A stretch of 64,000 nucleotides of DNA from Chelonoidis abingdonii (taxonomy: Eukaryota > Chordata > Testudines > Testudinidae), in assembly GCF_003597395.2 (NCBI RefSeq), contig NC_133770.1, forward strand, positions 17,942,417 to 18,006,416, in the 5' to 3' direction. The notes below the pieces were generated by a model, which searched no databases, had not been told where the DNA came from, and worked only from the letters and a program-made list of their open reading frames with translations. Positions 12,201-24,274 of this stretch are shown piece after piece. The stretch's first letter is position 1, and every line of letters starts with the position of its first letter. Made by a program: the position numbers and the translations under genes.

Positions 12201-13099
12201 CCATATTAACTGCACTCTGATTATACAAACTTGTAAGGATAGAGAATGAATATTAGTGTTGATGAAAAAGGCATTTGCTAATTTGAACACATCTGTTTTT
12301 TTTCTGTGAACCCCTTGCCAGCTTCTAATAACCACAGAACTGATTCTGCCAAGCAAACTCAAGCTGAGTAGTACTTGATACTCCACAAGTTTTCCCACTG
12401 AAATCAACTGTAGATTACAATCTGATTACTTGTACAGTAAAGCATTACTGTGAATGTAAGAGGCAGAACAAAGCTCTAGGAGTTGATATTTGCAGTGAGT
12501 GACATTTTCTACTCTTATTTGAATTTTTTTTTTTTAATTTTACAGTCTTGAGGGAAAAGTTCTTTTTTTCCTACTCACTTCTGTGCTCCCTGAGACAACA
12601 GCTTTGTCCACGTTCACCGATAGCTGCTCTTCAGTCTGGCATACTCCCAATGACCACTCTGCACAGCGGTGATGAGCCCAGCAGTGACCTAATGCATTAT
12701 CATTGAGAAAGAATTGCACAATTTTACAACTTTGCCAAGAAGCAGCTGAGTTTCAAAATAAGCATTAAAGGAAAGACCTTAAAAAAATACAAAAACAAAC
12801 AAACAAAAAAACCCCAGACCTGATCTCGCAACCATTACTCGAGAATACAGAGCTTAATTTTAGTGGTAAGCGCTTGCAGAGTTAGGACAATAGTCTTTTA
12901 CTGAAACAGGAAGAGCAGGAGGAGGAAGGAATCAACAATTTCTCTACATGCTGCAGTTTTTATTATATACAAAAAAACCCAGATGTTTTCACACACATTT
13001 ATATACCTTCCAGCTTCTAGTTTTTGTACCCCAAAATATACAAATACATCTGTGACATGTCTGTGTGTACTTATACACTCAAGGTTAACTTCAGGTTTG

Positions 13100-13235
13100 C
13101 CCCTCACTTATTTTACTGTTTGTCTGTATATTTGTCCTTAGCTTGTGAACTCCCTGGGACAGGGATCAATTCCTTTTGTCTGCTGGGAAAGCACCAAGCA
13201 CATTGTGAGTGCTACCGTAAACAAATAATTTTTGA
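13100..13235 (+). mobile_element. L2/CR1-like LINE or SINE 3' tail
   Basis: Contains the 'tgtgaactccctgggacag' and 'gcaccaagcacattgtgagt' tail seen in old L2/L3-clade elements. Only the 3' end is visible, and family assignment is tentative. Confidence 0.45.
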
Positions 13236-13879
13236 AAGATCACAAGGTGCCATGCACAGGGTTGGTACATAAATTGTTTTGTAAAAAAACTGTGATTACA
13301 ATAGTAAGCTGCTGTTATAGAGAGACACACACAAATAAGAGCCTGCTGTACTCATATTGGGAAACTTAGACTACAAAAATAGAGCTTCTAGGACTCAAAG
13401 TACCTGTTAAAATGACTTTCAGTTCAGCTACTCGCAGAAGAATGAAAACCTAGGATATGGTATAATGACAAACTGCTAATATTTCTCGCCTCAGCTGAAG
13501 GTATTCTATGCTGACGTACCATATGAGACTCATGGTATGTACCTCTTGAAAATTGCTATTAAGCATATAAACTGTATATTGCAACTCTGCATTTAGTAAC
13601 AAAAAAAAGGACTGAAAGTAAATAAAAAGAAATAATTGTAAGCATTTTCCAATAGTGATGACTTGGAAGAATTAAAATTTATCCAACATTAGGCGACCAG
13701 ACTCCATACTAATTTTTTTTTAAAATTCATTTAGAAGAGGTTTCTTTTCAATCAAATTTTGAAACCAATTTTCAGAGAATTTTGAAGAAAAGTGACACTA
13801 CTACTAAGTTCAGTACAGAAATAATATTTATAGAACAAGTTCTGAGTTCTTACAGTTTCTTCTTTTGTGAGACACAAGT

Positions 13880-14510
13880 AGGGCTAACCAAATTCATAGT
13901 CCATTTTGGTCAATTTCACAGTCATAGGATTTAAAAAATTATAAACGTCATGATTTCAGATATTTAAATCTGAAATTTCATGGTAATGTAACTGTAGGGA
14001 TCCTGACCCAAAAAAGGAGTTGGGGATGGAGGGTTACAAGGTTACTGTAGGATGGGTTGTGGCACTGCAACCCTTACTTCTGTGCGGCTCCTGGTGGTGG
14101 TGTGGCCTTCAGAGCTTGGCAGCTGGAGATCGGTGGCTGCTGGTTGGGCATCCAGCTCTGAAGGCAGTGCTGCCACCAGCAGTAGCACAGAAGTAAGGAT
14201 GGCATGGTATAGTACTGCCACCCCTACTTCTGCACTGCTGCTTGCAGAGCTGGTTCTTCATTCAGCAACCGCCACTCTCCAGATGCCCAGCTCTGAAGGC
14301 AGCGCAGAAGTAAGGGTGGCAATACTGTGACGCCCACCTAAAATAATCTTGCGATCCCCCTGTAATCTCCCTTTTGGGTCAGGACCCCCAATTTGAGAAA
14401 CGATGGCCTCCTCTGTGAAATCTGTAGAGTATAGAGTAAAAGCACACAAAAGACCATATTTCACTATCCATGACACATTTTCCATGGCCGTGAATTTGGT
14501 AGGGCCCTAT
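13880..14510. mobile_element. hAT-like non-autonomous element, copy 1
   Basis: The left end AGGGCTAACCAAATTCATAG and the right end GTGAATTTGGTAGGGCCCT are inverted repeats. The middle holds a GC-rich block with repeated 'tacttctgtgc/tctgaaggcag' units. Same family as 16161-16890 and 54341-54788. The superfamily is inferred from the terminal motif, and I could not define a clear 8-bp duplication. Confidence 0.65.
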
Positions 14511-14942
14511 ACATAAGCATATGGTATAGACTGCTAGTAGGGCAACATTTGAACCAAAATGCTCTGAGAAAATAGCCCAAAGCTTCTTGATTTTTCTGAT
14601 ATACCTAAATAAAACATTAAAGTTAAAAATGTATATTACAATCTTAGGACCTGATCCTGAAAGTCCTTCCTCTCATGACTAATTGTTATTTGTTCAGGTA
14701 GCTCCAGTGAAGCCACAGGAGAAGGAGGCTTTGCCAGGACTGTGCCTTTAGGAGTTATATAAAATGACAGTTTAAACTCTGACGTATTATCTCTGTTTCT
14801 TTCTCCTTTGCTCCTCACTTCCCCAAAGAGGCAATCACTATACCAAAACTAAAGAATTATTTAAACAAAAGTTTAGCTTGAATTTCAGTTAAACGATTAC
14901 AAATATGTACCACATACTATTAACACCTGAATGTATACCTAC

Positions 14943-15088
14943 CTGTTGGCTCAAATAAGGCTTGGACATCAATGTCATCTGGTAAGCCAACTAAACTGAG
15001 TTCATCCCAGAATTTGACAACCTGATCGTCAGAAGCAGTTTGAGTGCTTACACTTGTACATGATGCTATACTCTGTCGAGGTCTCTCT
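14943..15088 (-). CDS. KMT2C: KMT2C exon 5 (inferred number), conserved ePHD1 connector
   Basis: This 146-bp exon completes a Lys codon and reads ERPRQSIASCTSVSTQTASD, then FWDELSLVGLPDDIDVQALF, ending EPT with one base of a Gly codon. The block STQTASDDQ plus WDELSLVGLPD is a distinctive KMT2C signature between the pre-PHD cysteines and the histidine/cysteine part of PHD1, and is the strongest single support for the gene assignment. On the minus strand a pyrimidine-rich CTCCTTCTCTACAG acceptor precedes it and GTAGGTATAC follows. The exon encoding the remainder of PHD1 was not found in the 14.9 kb downstream, so the intron runs off the left edge. Two copies of one hAT-like family sit about 0.4 kb downstream and 1.1 kb upstream of this exon. 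Confidence 0.95.
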
Positions 15089-18000
15089 CTGTAGAGAAGG
15101 AGAGAAAAAATGTGGGTAGGTAACTCTGCAATTAAAACAGTCTAAGTTTATAACTCAATTAGCTATGTGGTTTTTAAATTATCTAAAAAAACCAGAATGC
15201 CTCAAATGAGTTTTCCCTAAGTGTGATAAAACACACATCAAAGAAGGGGGAGGGGGGGAACCTGGCCCAGTTTCTTGAATTTTGACATAGTATTTATATC
15301 AGTAGGAGAAAACGAAGAACAATGCTTTCAGTTAAAAGTCATATGCACCAGAAAAAATGACTGTGTTAAATGGCCCTTTGTCCAGACCATCTCATTGTTC
15401 AGGATATACATTCTAAAATTTTTCAAACTTCATTTTTTGTTTGACTTGCTTCATCTCCAGAAGAGATTGTTAGGTAAGTACAGGCAGATACAGATCCAGG
15501 CAAAGAAGGGATATTTCTCTGGGGAAATGGGAAACCTGGAACAAAGGGAGGGAGGTGGTGTAAACAGAGGGTGTCAGCTGCAGCTTTCTTATGGTTTCCT
15601 CTCTGCAACCTCGACAGCTGGTCTGTGGTATAGCATTGACAGTATTCTCAAAGGAGACTCTGCCCTACCAGACAGAGGTAAGCTGCTAGGATAGCAGACA
15701 GCTAGTGTGTATGGGGGAAGGGTGAAAAAGACCAAGAAAGGAGAAGGTTAGATGGCAGCAGATGTCTTTGTCCCACACAACCAAAATTCACAAAATAGCA
15801 AAGTGTAAGAGAAAGAGGGTAGAAAAGAAGAATTTAATTATACAAAAAGCACTAGATGATGAAATGGAAGAATCTATTAAACCTATTTAAAAAAACCACA
15901 AACACCACAGTATACTATTTGAGCACAGGGTACCCTCCTTTCTGGCTTTTTAACCCAACCTACCAAAAAACTGTCCACTGAACATTAGACTCACTAACCC
16001 ATTAACCAGAGAAACCTGACTCCCGTAACCCTACTTAAAAAAAAAGTTTCTGCCTTCGATTGCTAAAGCACTGCACTAAGCCTTACTGAGAGGTCTAGCC
16101 CCCTCAGCTACCATAGTGAAATTTGGGTCATCTCAATCTTTTATTGGTTCCTTCTTCATTAGGGCCCTACCAAATTCCCAGTCCATTCTGATCAATTTCA
16201 TAGTCAGCAGGTTTTTTAATTGGTCAAATTCACATTTTCAGACCTTTACATTTGAAATTCCATGGTGTTGTAACTGGGAGGAGGGAGGCCTACCCAAAAG
16301 TGGGTTGTGGAGAGTCACAAAGCTGATGTATGGGGGGGGTTGCAGGATTTCCACCCTCACTTTTGCACTGTGGAGCTTTCTGCAGCTGAGGGAGATTCCC
16401 AGAGGTGGCTCTGACCTCACCCGTGCTGCTGGGAACCTTCAGAGCTGTCAGCAGCCACAGAGCTTCCTGCAGCTGGGGGAGGTTCCCCGAGGTAAGTGGG
16501 TCTGATCTCCCCAGAGAGTGGCTGTGCAAGGGAAGAGGAAGTCCTGTCCCATTTCAGCCCCGAGGGGACTAGCAGCCCCCAGCTGGGGTGCTCCCAGCAG
16601 CATGGGGGAGATCAGACCCAAGTCCACCTCTGGGAATCTCCTCAAACTGCAGGAAGCTCTGTTGCTGCTGCCTTCAGTCTGATCTTCCCACAAGAGCAGC
16701 CACGCAGGAGAAGTCCCTTCCTTCCCCAGCCTGGCAGACTAACAGCTGGATCCCAGTGAATAGTAGGAGCCCCCAGCTGGGGCACTCCCAGGCCTGCCCT
16801 GTTCTGCCCCTCCAACAGCTAGATTCACAGGGGAACTCTGATTTCATAGTCTGTGACGTGTTTTTCATGGCCGTGAATTTGGCAGTCCCCGATTCATTAA
16901 TAAATCAACCATATGCCTCAGTGGCTGTTCATAGATGTCGACAGTAGCAGCAGCATGAAACCGCTATATAGTTCTTGACAATTTCATGATGCTCATACCC
17001 TTCTGAAAAAGAACAGTGAACTTGACCAAATTTATGTTGATTTTACTTTACTGCTTGGTAAAGCCATGAGCTACAGCAGGCAACAGAGCTGTGTGCTGAC
17101 TTAGGAGTAAAAAATTATCTCATTTTACATTTGGCTTATTTTGAAGGTTACCTTCAGAAACATAAGAGCAAGGAGATGGGGGAAAAGTAAGTGAAAGCTT
17201 AAGCTGTGCAAAAATTGATGGTTAAGATCCCCCCTCCTCCACATCTGTCAAGAAAAGCTTCTCTCTCATTATTGGTGAGTGGGTGAAGTTTTCAATCCTT
17301 GGCACTAAATTATCTCCTAATGACTTATGTCATAACAAAAAAAAAAAGTGTGCAATATCAGAAATCAAAACCTTCAAGACTAAAACCTATTACTATGAAT
17401 AAAATAGCCCCCTTATTAATCGATGTATTAAATTAACTCATTCTACTGCAAAAGGGCAAGTACCCCTACATGCAGTCAAGCCAGATATTAACATAGGCTC
17501 CTGTTACTAAATTACTGTCAGTTTTAAATTAATCTAAAAAAGAAAGAATTACACATTCATACCAGATTTTATAATAAGGAAATCTGAGTACCTGTTTTTT
17601 TTAATTTGTGTTTATAGTTCCTTAATATCAAATGGATAAAATCACTGCCAGCTTTATATAGAGATTCAGCATTCATACTTAATTAAGGGCTATTAAACTA
17701 AAATTTATCTAAACTGAATAAACCTAATCTGAATATGAATTCAAATTTAAATGTCTACAGTACTTTCAATGCTATATATGCCTTGATAATTCAGGATTCC
17801 TTAAAATGTACCACCTTAAATCCTTTTAAAAGGCTGCCTCTCTTTGTTATTGTTTCATTTCCTACTTCACTTCTTCACTGTATTGGCAGCAGTCCAAAGC
17901 TATCAACCAATCAGAAAACTCCAACACAACGCTTTAGTACTTAAACTTGGATGTTAGCCAGCATGGCACTTGGGGATGATTACATCATCACCCTCAAGGG

Positions 18001-18939
18001 ACAGAGCTGCTTAGTTGTTCCAAGCTAAATTAATTTCGCACTTTCCCATAGGCTACAAAAACCTCTACTAATCAGCCAGCACAACTAAATACACATATTA
18101 GCAAGACAGCTCTGAAACAAGAACACATCTAACCATGGTAACGGCAAAAACCCAGAATTACAAAATCCAAATATATATATTCAGAAAAATCTATTCCATT
18201 ATGCAAATACTAAGAAAATCTCCATTTGCAGTTATGGATGTATTTTAAACTACATTTCCATAAATATATTCAATAATCTTTCGGCATGGACCACACAGGA
18301 ATGTGTAAGTGAATGTAATTTCTCAGAAATAGCTATTAAAAAGTGCTCTATTGCAAAAGGCACCTGAGATATTGACATAGACAAAAACAACAGAGTTCTA
18401 ATCACAGTAGAATATACTGTATTCATATAGCATGTTGCTTTTCACAGTTGCAAGGATTATTTTTGGAGGAGGCCAGGGAAGAAAGATTACAAAAAGTGAC
18501 ACACACAAATTTCTTGCCTCTCCAATGTACACAAACACAACAGTTTAGAAATCAACTGGTTAATGTGTTACTCCTCTTCTGTTCTTTTGCATGCTCTCTC
18601 TAAGATCTATTTCAAGAGTACAAATACATTTGTATTTTTAAAGTAAGTCTGTCTCTTTTACTTTTGTACTCTCCAAAAAAGAACACGTTCTCACTTCTAG
18701 GGGAAAAAACTTTAACAATAAGAAGCAGAAGAAAGATTGCTATTTTTCTGACATGGTTTGCAATTTTTCAATCACAGATTAATAATACTAAGCATCATGT
18801 GGTTTTAAAATAATTTCAAATTTTCAAATTATTCACTTCTCACTGCACAATGTTTGCATATATGCTTCCAGGTCTCTCTACAATAAATCAACAATACAAC
18901 AAAATTATGACAAAAGTTTTTATGATGAAACAGACTTAC
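15089..18939 (-). other. KMT2C: KMT2C intron 4, complete
   Basis: A 3.85-kb intron with GT and AG borders, the shortest of the three complete introns here. It contains one hAT-like element (16161-16890). The remainder (15100-16150 and 16900-18930) is AT-rich with short homopolymer runs and shows no other feature I can name. Confidence 0.88.
16161..16890. mobile_element. hAT-like non-autonomous element, copy 2
   Basis: Begins AGGGCCCTACCAAATTCCCA and ends CATGGCCGTGAATTTGGCAG. The interior is GC-rich with repeated 'gcagctgggggaggttcccc'-type units. Several ORFs here on both strands are low-complexity shadows. Confidence 0.65.
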
Positions 18940-19146
18940 TTCTTCTGTCCTCTTTGTTTGCGCGGCACTGAGTTTTGCCTTGGAGTTCTCTCATAAACTC
19001 CATCGCTGTGGTCGTTGGTTTCACTCTTACTTAAAGGCTGGTTCTTCCAGGGGATGATAAACGCTAGCGTTGGACTGAATTGTTTTAATTCTCCTTGCCC
19101 TAATGAGCTTCGTTCACCACAGTAACAAAAGGCGCAGAGTTGTTCG
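18940..19146 (-). CDS. KMT2C: KMT2C exon 4 (inferred number), start of ePHD1
   Basis: This 207-bp exon begins with the last base of the split Ser codon and reads EQLCAFCYCGERSSLGQGEL at its start, which is the beginning of the first extended PHD module. The Cys residues of CAFCYCGE belong to the degenerate C2HC pre-PHD zinc knuckle of KMT2C. The rest (IIPWKNQPLSK through PRKQRGQK) is a basic linker that aligns with human KMT2C but with many substitutions, so it is the least conserved of the four exons. The minus-strand acceptor is CTCTTTGCAG and the donor is GTAAGT. Length is 1 + 68 codons + 2 bases, giving phase continuity with both neighbours. No stop interrupts it. Confidence 0.94.
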
Positions 19147-19626
19147 CTGCAAAGAGGAAACTTTTTTAAATCAGGATAATCTGGGGGATTTCCTATTAAT
19201 TGTCATGTTTTGTGTCAATCTGACTTTCCTCAAACACAATGCAAAGTACAATATATAAAATATAAACAATAATTTAAAGTGTATCTTTAAATAAATTTGC
19301 AATTTAACTACTAAATATATTATTTAAAATTATGTAACAGTAGTTTTGTTTTTCTGCCATAAACGTTTGCTAAAAATGTGGAAAACACACAAGTTAAAGA
19401 TTTTTTATTTGTCCTATGCTTAAAAGCCCTTAGTCTATCAAGCGAAAAAAACTTCACATATTCTACTGTATCCAAAAGGTATGAGCAAATCTAAATGGTG
19501 GTGACTGAAAGAAAGGGGTGGTGGGGGAGAAAGGGTAAGACATGCAATACCTTATTAAAATCCCATATGAACCAAAGAGATAATATAGTGGAAAACTCAC
19601 ATCACTGACACGACATACACATACAT

Positions 19627-19662
19627 TGTGTGTGTGTACACACACACACACACACACACACC
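19627..19662. repeat. (TG)/(CA) microsatellite
   Basis: A run of TGTGTGTGTACACACACACA and further CA units, forming a short self-complementary TG/CA junction. Confidence 0.9.
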
Positions 19663-19850
19663 ACCTATAACACACAGTATGTATAACATATAACCATGCA
19701 TCTACAATACAAATGCATGCATTATCTATTGTATACAAAACATCACACACACATTTAAAAGAATTAATGGGAAGATCAGAATAATGGAACACTCACAGCA
19801 ATGACTACATAAAAGACAGGTTATACCTACATATCATATACAAAAACATA

Positions 19851-20028
19851 CACCTCTAGCCCATTATAATGCCAACCGATATAACACAAATTCCGATATA
19901 ATGCAGTAAAGCAGCACTCCGGGGGGGGTGGGGGGGGCGGGGTTGCGTGTTCGATATAATACGGTTTCACCTATAACACACTAAGATTTTTTGGCTCCCA
20001 AGGAAAGTATTATATCGAGGTAGAGGTG
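19851..20028. mobile_element. Tigger-like (Tc1/mariner) MITE
   Basis: A 178-bp element with inverted ends CACCTCTA and TAGAGGTG, and 'CGATATAAC'-type motifs near both ends. It is flanked by TA on both sides (19849-19850 and 20029-20030), the Tc1/mariner target duplication. A G-rich run lies in the middle (19920-19942). Confidence 0.8.
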
Positions 20029-20583
20029 TACATCCATTTAACACAAACACTGTAAAAATACAGCAGCCTAAACTTATACTTGAGGAAACTTGCACGTATT
20101 TAGTACTATGACCTGTTAAGTAAGTTATCCCTGTACCATTTGCAGTCTTGTATTAATGCTCAAAACACAATGACAGTTCTGGCAGCATTCCTTGTGTCAC
20201 ATCATATGGAGGTTTCTGCACAATATTTCTTAAACAACCATATTCACAAACCTAAAATGTGAACTTTTAAAATTTGCATAAAAACTGTTTAAAGAGAAAA
20301 ATCATTTAACATGTTTTTACACCTAAGTGAGCAACTTTGTTTTATGTATATTTATGTCCCTGTGATCCCCAAAATGTGCCTAAGGGAATCTGGCACTTGG
20401 GTGGAAGCCTGGTTTGAAAACAGCTCCATTTAAATAGAATTTAAGCACATCTCTGAAGTGGCATATTTGGACTTTGGGAGCAGTAAGTTGAAAATAAAAA
20501 AAGTCCCCTGGAAGTCCAATTACAGTACAGTGTTCACTAGGACTTGGAAAAAATAACGGATCATCTGCACTGCTAGTCAAGGG

Positions 20584-20834
20584 GCTGGTCTACACTACAA
20601 AGTTAAGCTGTCCTAACTACATTGCTCAGGGTTGCAAAAAATTTCACACCCTGTGTAATGTGATTAAATCAACTTAAGGTCCGGTTATAGACACTGCTGG
20701 GTTGATGTAAGAATTCTGTCGACCTCGCTACCGCCTCTCAGATAGGTGGACTTACTACACCAATGGACAAACCCCTTCCATTGCTTTGGTAAGCAGCTGT
20801 GATGCTGCAACATTTCTAGTGTAGACATACCCAA
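20584..20834. mobile_element. GTCTACACT MITE (Harbinger-like ends)
   Basis: Left end GGTCTACACTACAAAGTTAA, right end TAGTGTAGACATACCC. The interior shares 'tttcacaccct', 'attctgtcgacctcgctacc' and 'aaccccttcc' blocks with the second element of the 23349-23842 pair. Confidence 0.65.
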
Positions 20835-21669
20835 AATCAGGTACAAGCAGCAGCAACAGCAGAATGAAGAAAGAACTAAAAAGGGAAATGTTGCAGTCCC
20901 AGCAGAGGACTACGACAATCCAATACAGCCATTTAACCTTCTGTTAATGTACTTTGAGACTGGACAAAATCTTGCCCTTACAATACAACACCACTGGGGA
21001 AGGGAAGATGGGGAAGAGGACTGGGTGCAGAGAAGGTCCCTGAGACATCCTGCAAGCACACAGCTGTCTGTCTCATATGGAAAGGCTGAACAGGAAGACA
21101 TGGTTTTCTGGAGCACTTCTTAACGGTGGCCCAAGGAGCAGCAACATGCCACTAATTGTATGATGTATGTGGAGCTGGCCATACCAAACTGGCAGACCAC
21201 AACCTTTTGGGGCCAGGTTGCTTCAACAGGAGCCTTAGTTGGGTCCCCCTCAAAGCATTCAAGAGAATGCTAGAGAAGACCTCATCCTGTTGCATTGGGA
21301 GAGAACCTATAGTGCATGTTGACCCCTCTCCTGCCCCCAATGATCCTGCTTGACACAGGATGGGTGTTGGCCTATACTTCCAATGTACAACCCACAGGAG
21401 AGATTTTGCTCATAACTGAGTACTAGGCAATGGATTAATTTCAGAAATATTTACAAGAATCTGCCAGAAGACAAAAAAATTTTGAAGAAAGAAAAATCTA
21501 AGTTCCCTGAAGAGGGCGTAAAGATGAGAGTGATCTCTCTTCCAGGCTGTAAATTTAAATGTAATTTCAAATGTTATATGGCAGAGCAACAAATTAGTAG
21601 CTATTCATATTTCAGAGAATATGGCTCAATCAGAGTATTAGGTGAAAACGTGTGAGTTGCCCTCATTCA

Positions 21670-21850
21670 CACAGCTTGCAGATCAGGTGGCAAAATTATT
21701 TAGGGTAGTCAAACCTAAAGAGGACTGTGAGAGACTTCAAAGGAATTTAACGGTAGGTGAAAGGGCAGCACACTGGCTGATGAAACTCAGTGTTTACAAA
21801 TGCAAAGTTTTCCACATTGCAAGGAATAATTTGAACTACTCACACACATG
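21670..21850 (+). mobile_element. CR1 LINE fragment (RT domain)
   Basis: Encodes KLFRVVKPKEDCERLQRNLT and a following segment matching the CR1 reverse-transcriptase region just after the FADD box. It is the same region as 63370-63530, here more decayed. Confidence 0.65.
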
Positions 21851-22666
21851 TGGCTGGTTTATAAATTAACTGGAACAACTTACATAAGTTGTTGTGATCA
21901 TTATGAACAGTTAAAAAAAAACCTGCTCAATGTAAAACAGTCAAAATTGCAAACAAAACATTACAATGCATAAAGAATGAAACAGAAGATATTTAAAATA
22001 TGATGCTATTATATAGCCCAGTACTGGTACACTACTGGACTTTCTAGGTTTGGAGACAGCTGCAGGGTCTCTGCTGCAGGTTGCAGCTTTCCCAAGCAGC
22101 AATAGGTTGAAATTAACAAAATCAGTCAGTTTCATGGCTGCTATTCAGAATGGTGTGGGCACCTGTGAAAATGTAAAGAATCATGTCAGTTTCATGCTAC
22201 TGCCTGGGAAAAGCTATGAACCACAGCAGCTGACATAAGCACTGGTGTATTCAGAGAGGAAGGAAAAAAGAAGCAACCTTGGTTTAAGGGCCCAGTAGCA
22301 GAGACACATTCCCTCATTCAGGAGCCAAGAATCTGGGAAGGAATCTAACAGTAGAGATCCTATGTCCTCTCAGAAGCCAGAGGACTCTAGTATTGAGGTA
22401 GAAGGAGAAAAAGAAAGCTGTTCATTTCTAAAAGAAATATGGGGCAATTGGGCTTCAGCTCTATCAAGTATTTAATAGTCAGACATTTATATGAAAGAGA
22501 CCCTCAACCACACCAAAACCCATGAATAGAATCCTAGCAGAAATCTCCAAAGCCTCCACTTCTCAGCGGTTTGGAAGGGAGGTGTGAGTGTGTGTCACAC
22601 GCACACACATTGATCATGGAAGTCTGCCTTCTCATCTTCTGTGCTAACCTGGGAATAACAGACGTA

Positions 22667-22845
22667 GGGCTTGTCTACATTGGGAGTTATTATTCCAGAA
22701 TTGCTATTCCTGATAAGAGAGCCTCATTCTAAATTAGCTTAATCTACAGTGATTAAACTAATCCAGAATAAGAGCATCCACACATTGAGTTAATCAGGAA
22801 TAGCTATTCTGGAATGTACTTCCCTTTGTAGATACTTCCTTAGCC
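22667..22845. mobile_element. GTCTACA MITE
   Basis: Left end GGGCTTGTCTACATTGGGAG. The inner arms 'tattccagaattgctattcctga' and 'aatcaggaatagctattctggaa' are inverted repeats. The right terminus is weak ('ctttgtagatac'). Confidence 0.6.
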
Positions 22846-23348
22846 TTTTAGCTACTAAGTGTTTCGTAAATATTTTAAACCCTGTCTGTATAGACAAAGG
22901 CTAATTTCTTTTCCTAACACGAGACAGACAGACAATTTAAAAATACAATTCCTTTCCCATATATCAATATTCAGTTTATTTCTAGGGGAGCGGAGAAGAG
23001 ACCTCAATTCAGACTGAAGACAGCAGGAGTTGAGAAAACTCAGCGACTCATAAAATCAAGTCCTGTGATCAGATTTTGGATGTTTACAGAACAGGGTAAT
23101 ATTTTAAAATGGGGATAATGAGCAAGTTAACATGCCACCTACTGATCTCTTCATAATTTATTGAAATGGAAAAGCAAGCAGACCACTATTATGCCTATAT
23201 CCTTATGCTGTTCCAGATATTGTTAAAATGGATAGAAATTCATTATTTAATTCTTCTGACATATGGGCCAAATACTGTTCTCTTATATACTGCTTAAAAT
23301 CCAGAGCATGGCACACTGCCATTCAGGATGGAATAATAATACTGCTTT

Positions 23349-23842
23349 AGACCTAGTCTGCACCTAAAACTTAAACATTACAGCATGATGAAAAGTCTTC
23401 GTTGAAAATGCTACCTAAGCCAACAGGAGGGCTTTTCCTACTGGCATAGGTATCCACCTCTCCAAGAGGCGGTAGCTATGTCGATAGGAGAAACCCTTCT
23501 GTTGACATAAAACCCCTGTGAACACAGCACTAAGTTGTTATAATTACATCGCTCAGAGGTGTTGATTTTTCACATCTGTGAGCAATGTAAATATACCGAT
23601 GTAAATTCATAGTGCAGACATGGCTTTAAATTGACCTAGCTTTGTCACTCTGGGCTGTGAAAAATTCACACCCTTAACAGTCATAGTTAAGACGACTTAA
23701 GAAGCCTTGCTGCAGACACCACTAGAGGAATTCTTCCATCAACGCAGCTACTGCTCTCAAAGGGGTGAAAGAAAAACCCCTTCTGCTGCTGTAGGAAGTG
23801 TCTCTAGCTGTGCCGTTGTAGAGCTTGTAGTGTAGACTCTGA
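23349..23842. mobile_element. Two adjoining or nested GTCTACACT MITEs
   Basis: Opens AGACCTAGTCTGCACCTAAA. An internal terminus 'tagtgcagacatggctttaa' near 23610-23630 marks the end of one copy, and 'gtagtgtagactctgac' near 23828-23842 closes the second. The second half matches the 20584 element, so this is probably two insertions. Confidence 0.55.
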
Positions 23843-23985
23843 CAAGACAGAAGCTATCAAGAGTGTTTCATACAGTTCTCTCTCTCTCACACACAGTGCA
23901 AACAATGGTATCAGAGTGGACAACTAGAATACAATACACTGCATAATGGTAGTTAGTTGGGAAGGATATTTTGATCAAAGGAGGT

Positions 23986-24274
23986 GGGTATGTCTACACT
24001 GCATTTTAAAACCCACAGCAGCGAGTCTGTGAGCACAGGTCTATGGCCTAGGGCTCACGCTACGGTGCTAAGAACAGCTATGTAGAGATTTGGGCTTGGG
24101 CTGGAGCTCAGGCTCTGAAACCCACCCAGGCTCCCCAGGCTTCAGAGCCTGAGCTCCAGCCTGGGTTGGAACATCTACACTGCTGTTTTTAGTGCCACAG
24201 CACAAGCCTGAGCCTGTACACCTAGACTCTGTGATTCACTGTCATGGCTTTTAAAATGCACCATAGATATACCT
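23986..24274. mobile_element. Palindromic MITE with perfect inner hairpin
   Basis: Outer inverted ends GGTATGTCTACACTGCATTT and its partner at 24247-24274. Inside, 24099-24118 and 24142-24161 are perfect 20-bp inverted repeats (GGCTGGAGCTCAGGCTCTGA) around a 23-bp loop. Non-autonomous, no ORF. Confidence 0.7.

Larger units (their letters stand above)
1..14942 (-). other. KMT2C: KMT2C intron 5, partial (runs off left edge)
   Basis: Intronic sequence downstream of exon 5. Besides the two DIRS-type elements, the MITEs at 1024-1276 and 12000-12200, a LINE tail near 13100 and the hAT-like copy at 13880-14510, I see only AT-rich unique-looking DNA. In 1290-4990 and 11110-11990 I see no gene, RNA gene or further exon. 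No PHD1-completing exon with the expected Cys/His pattern was recognised. Confidence 0.85.
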
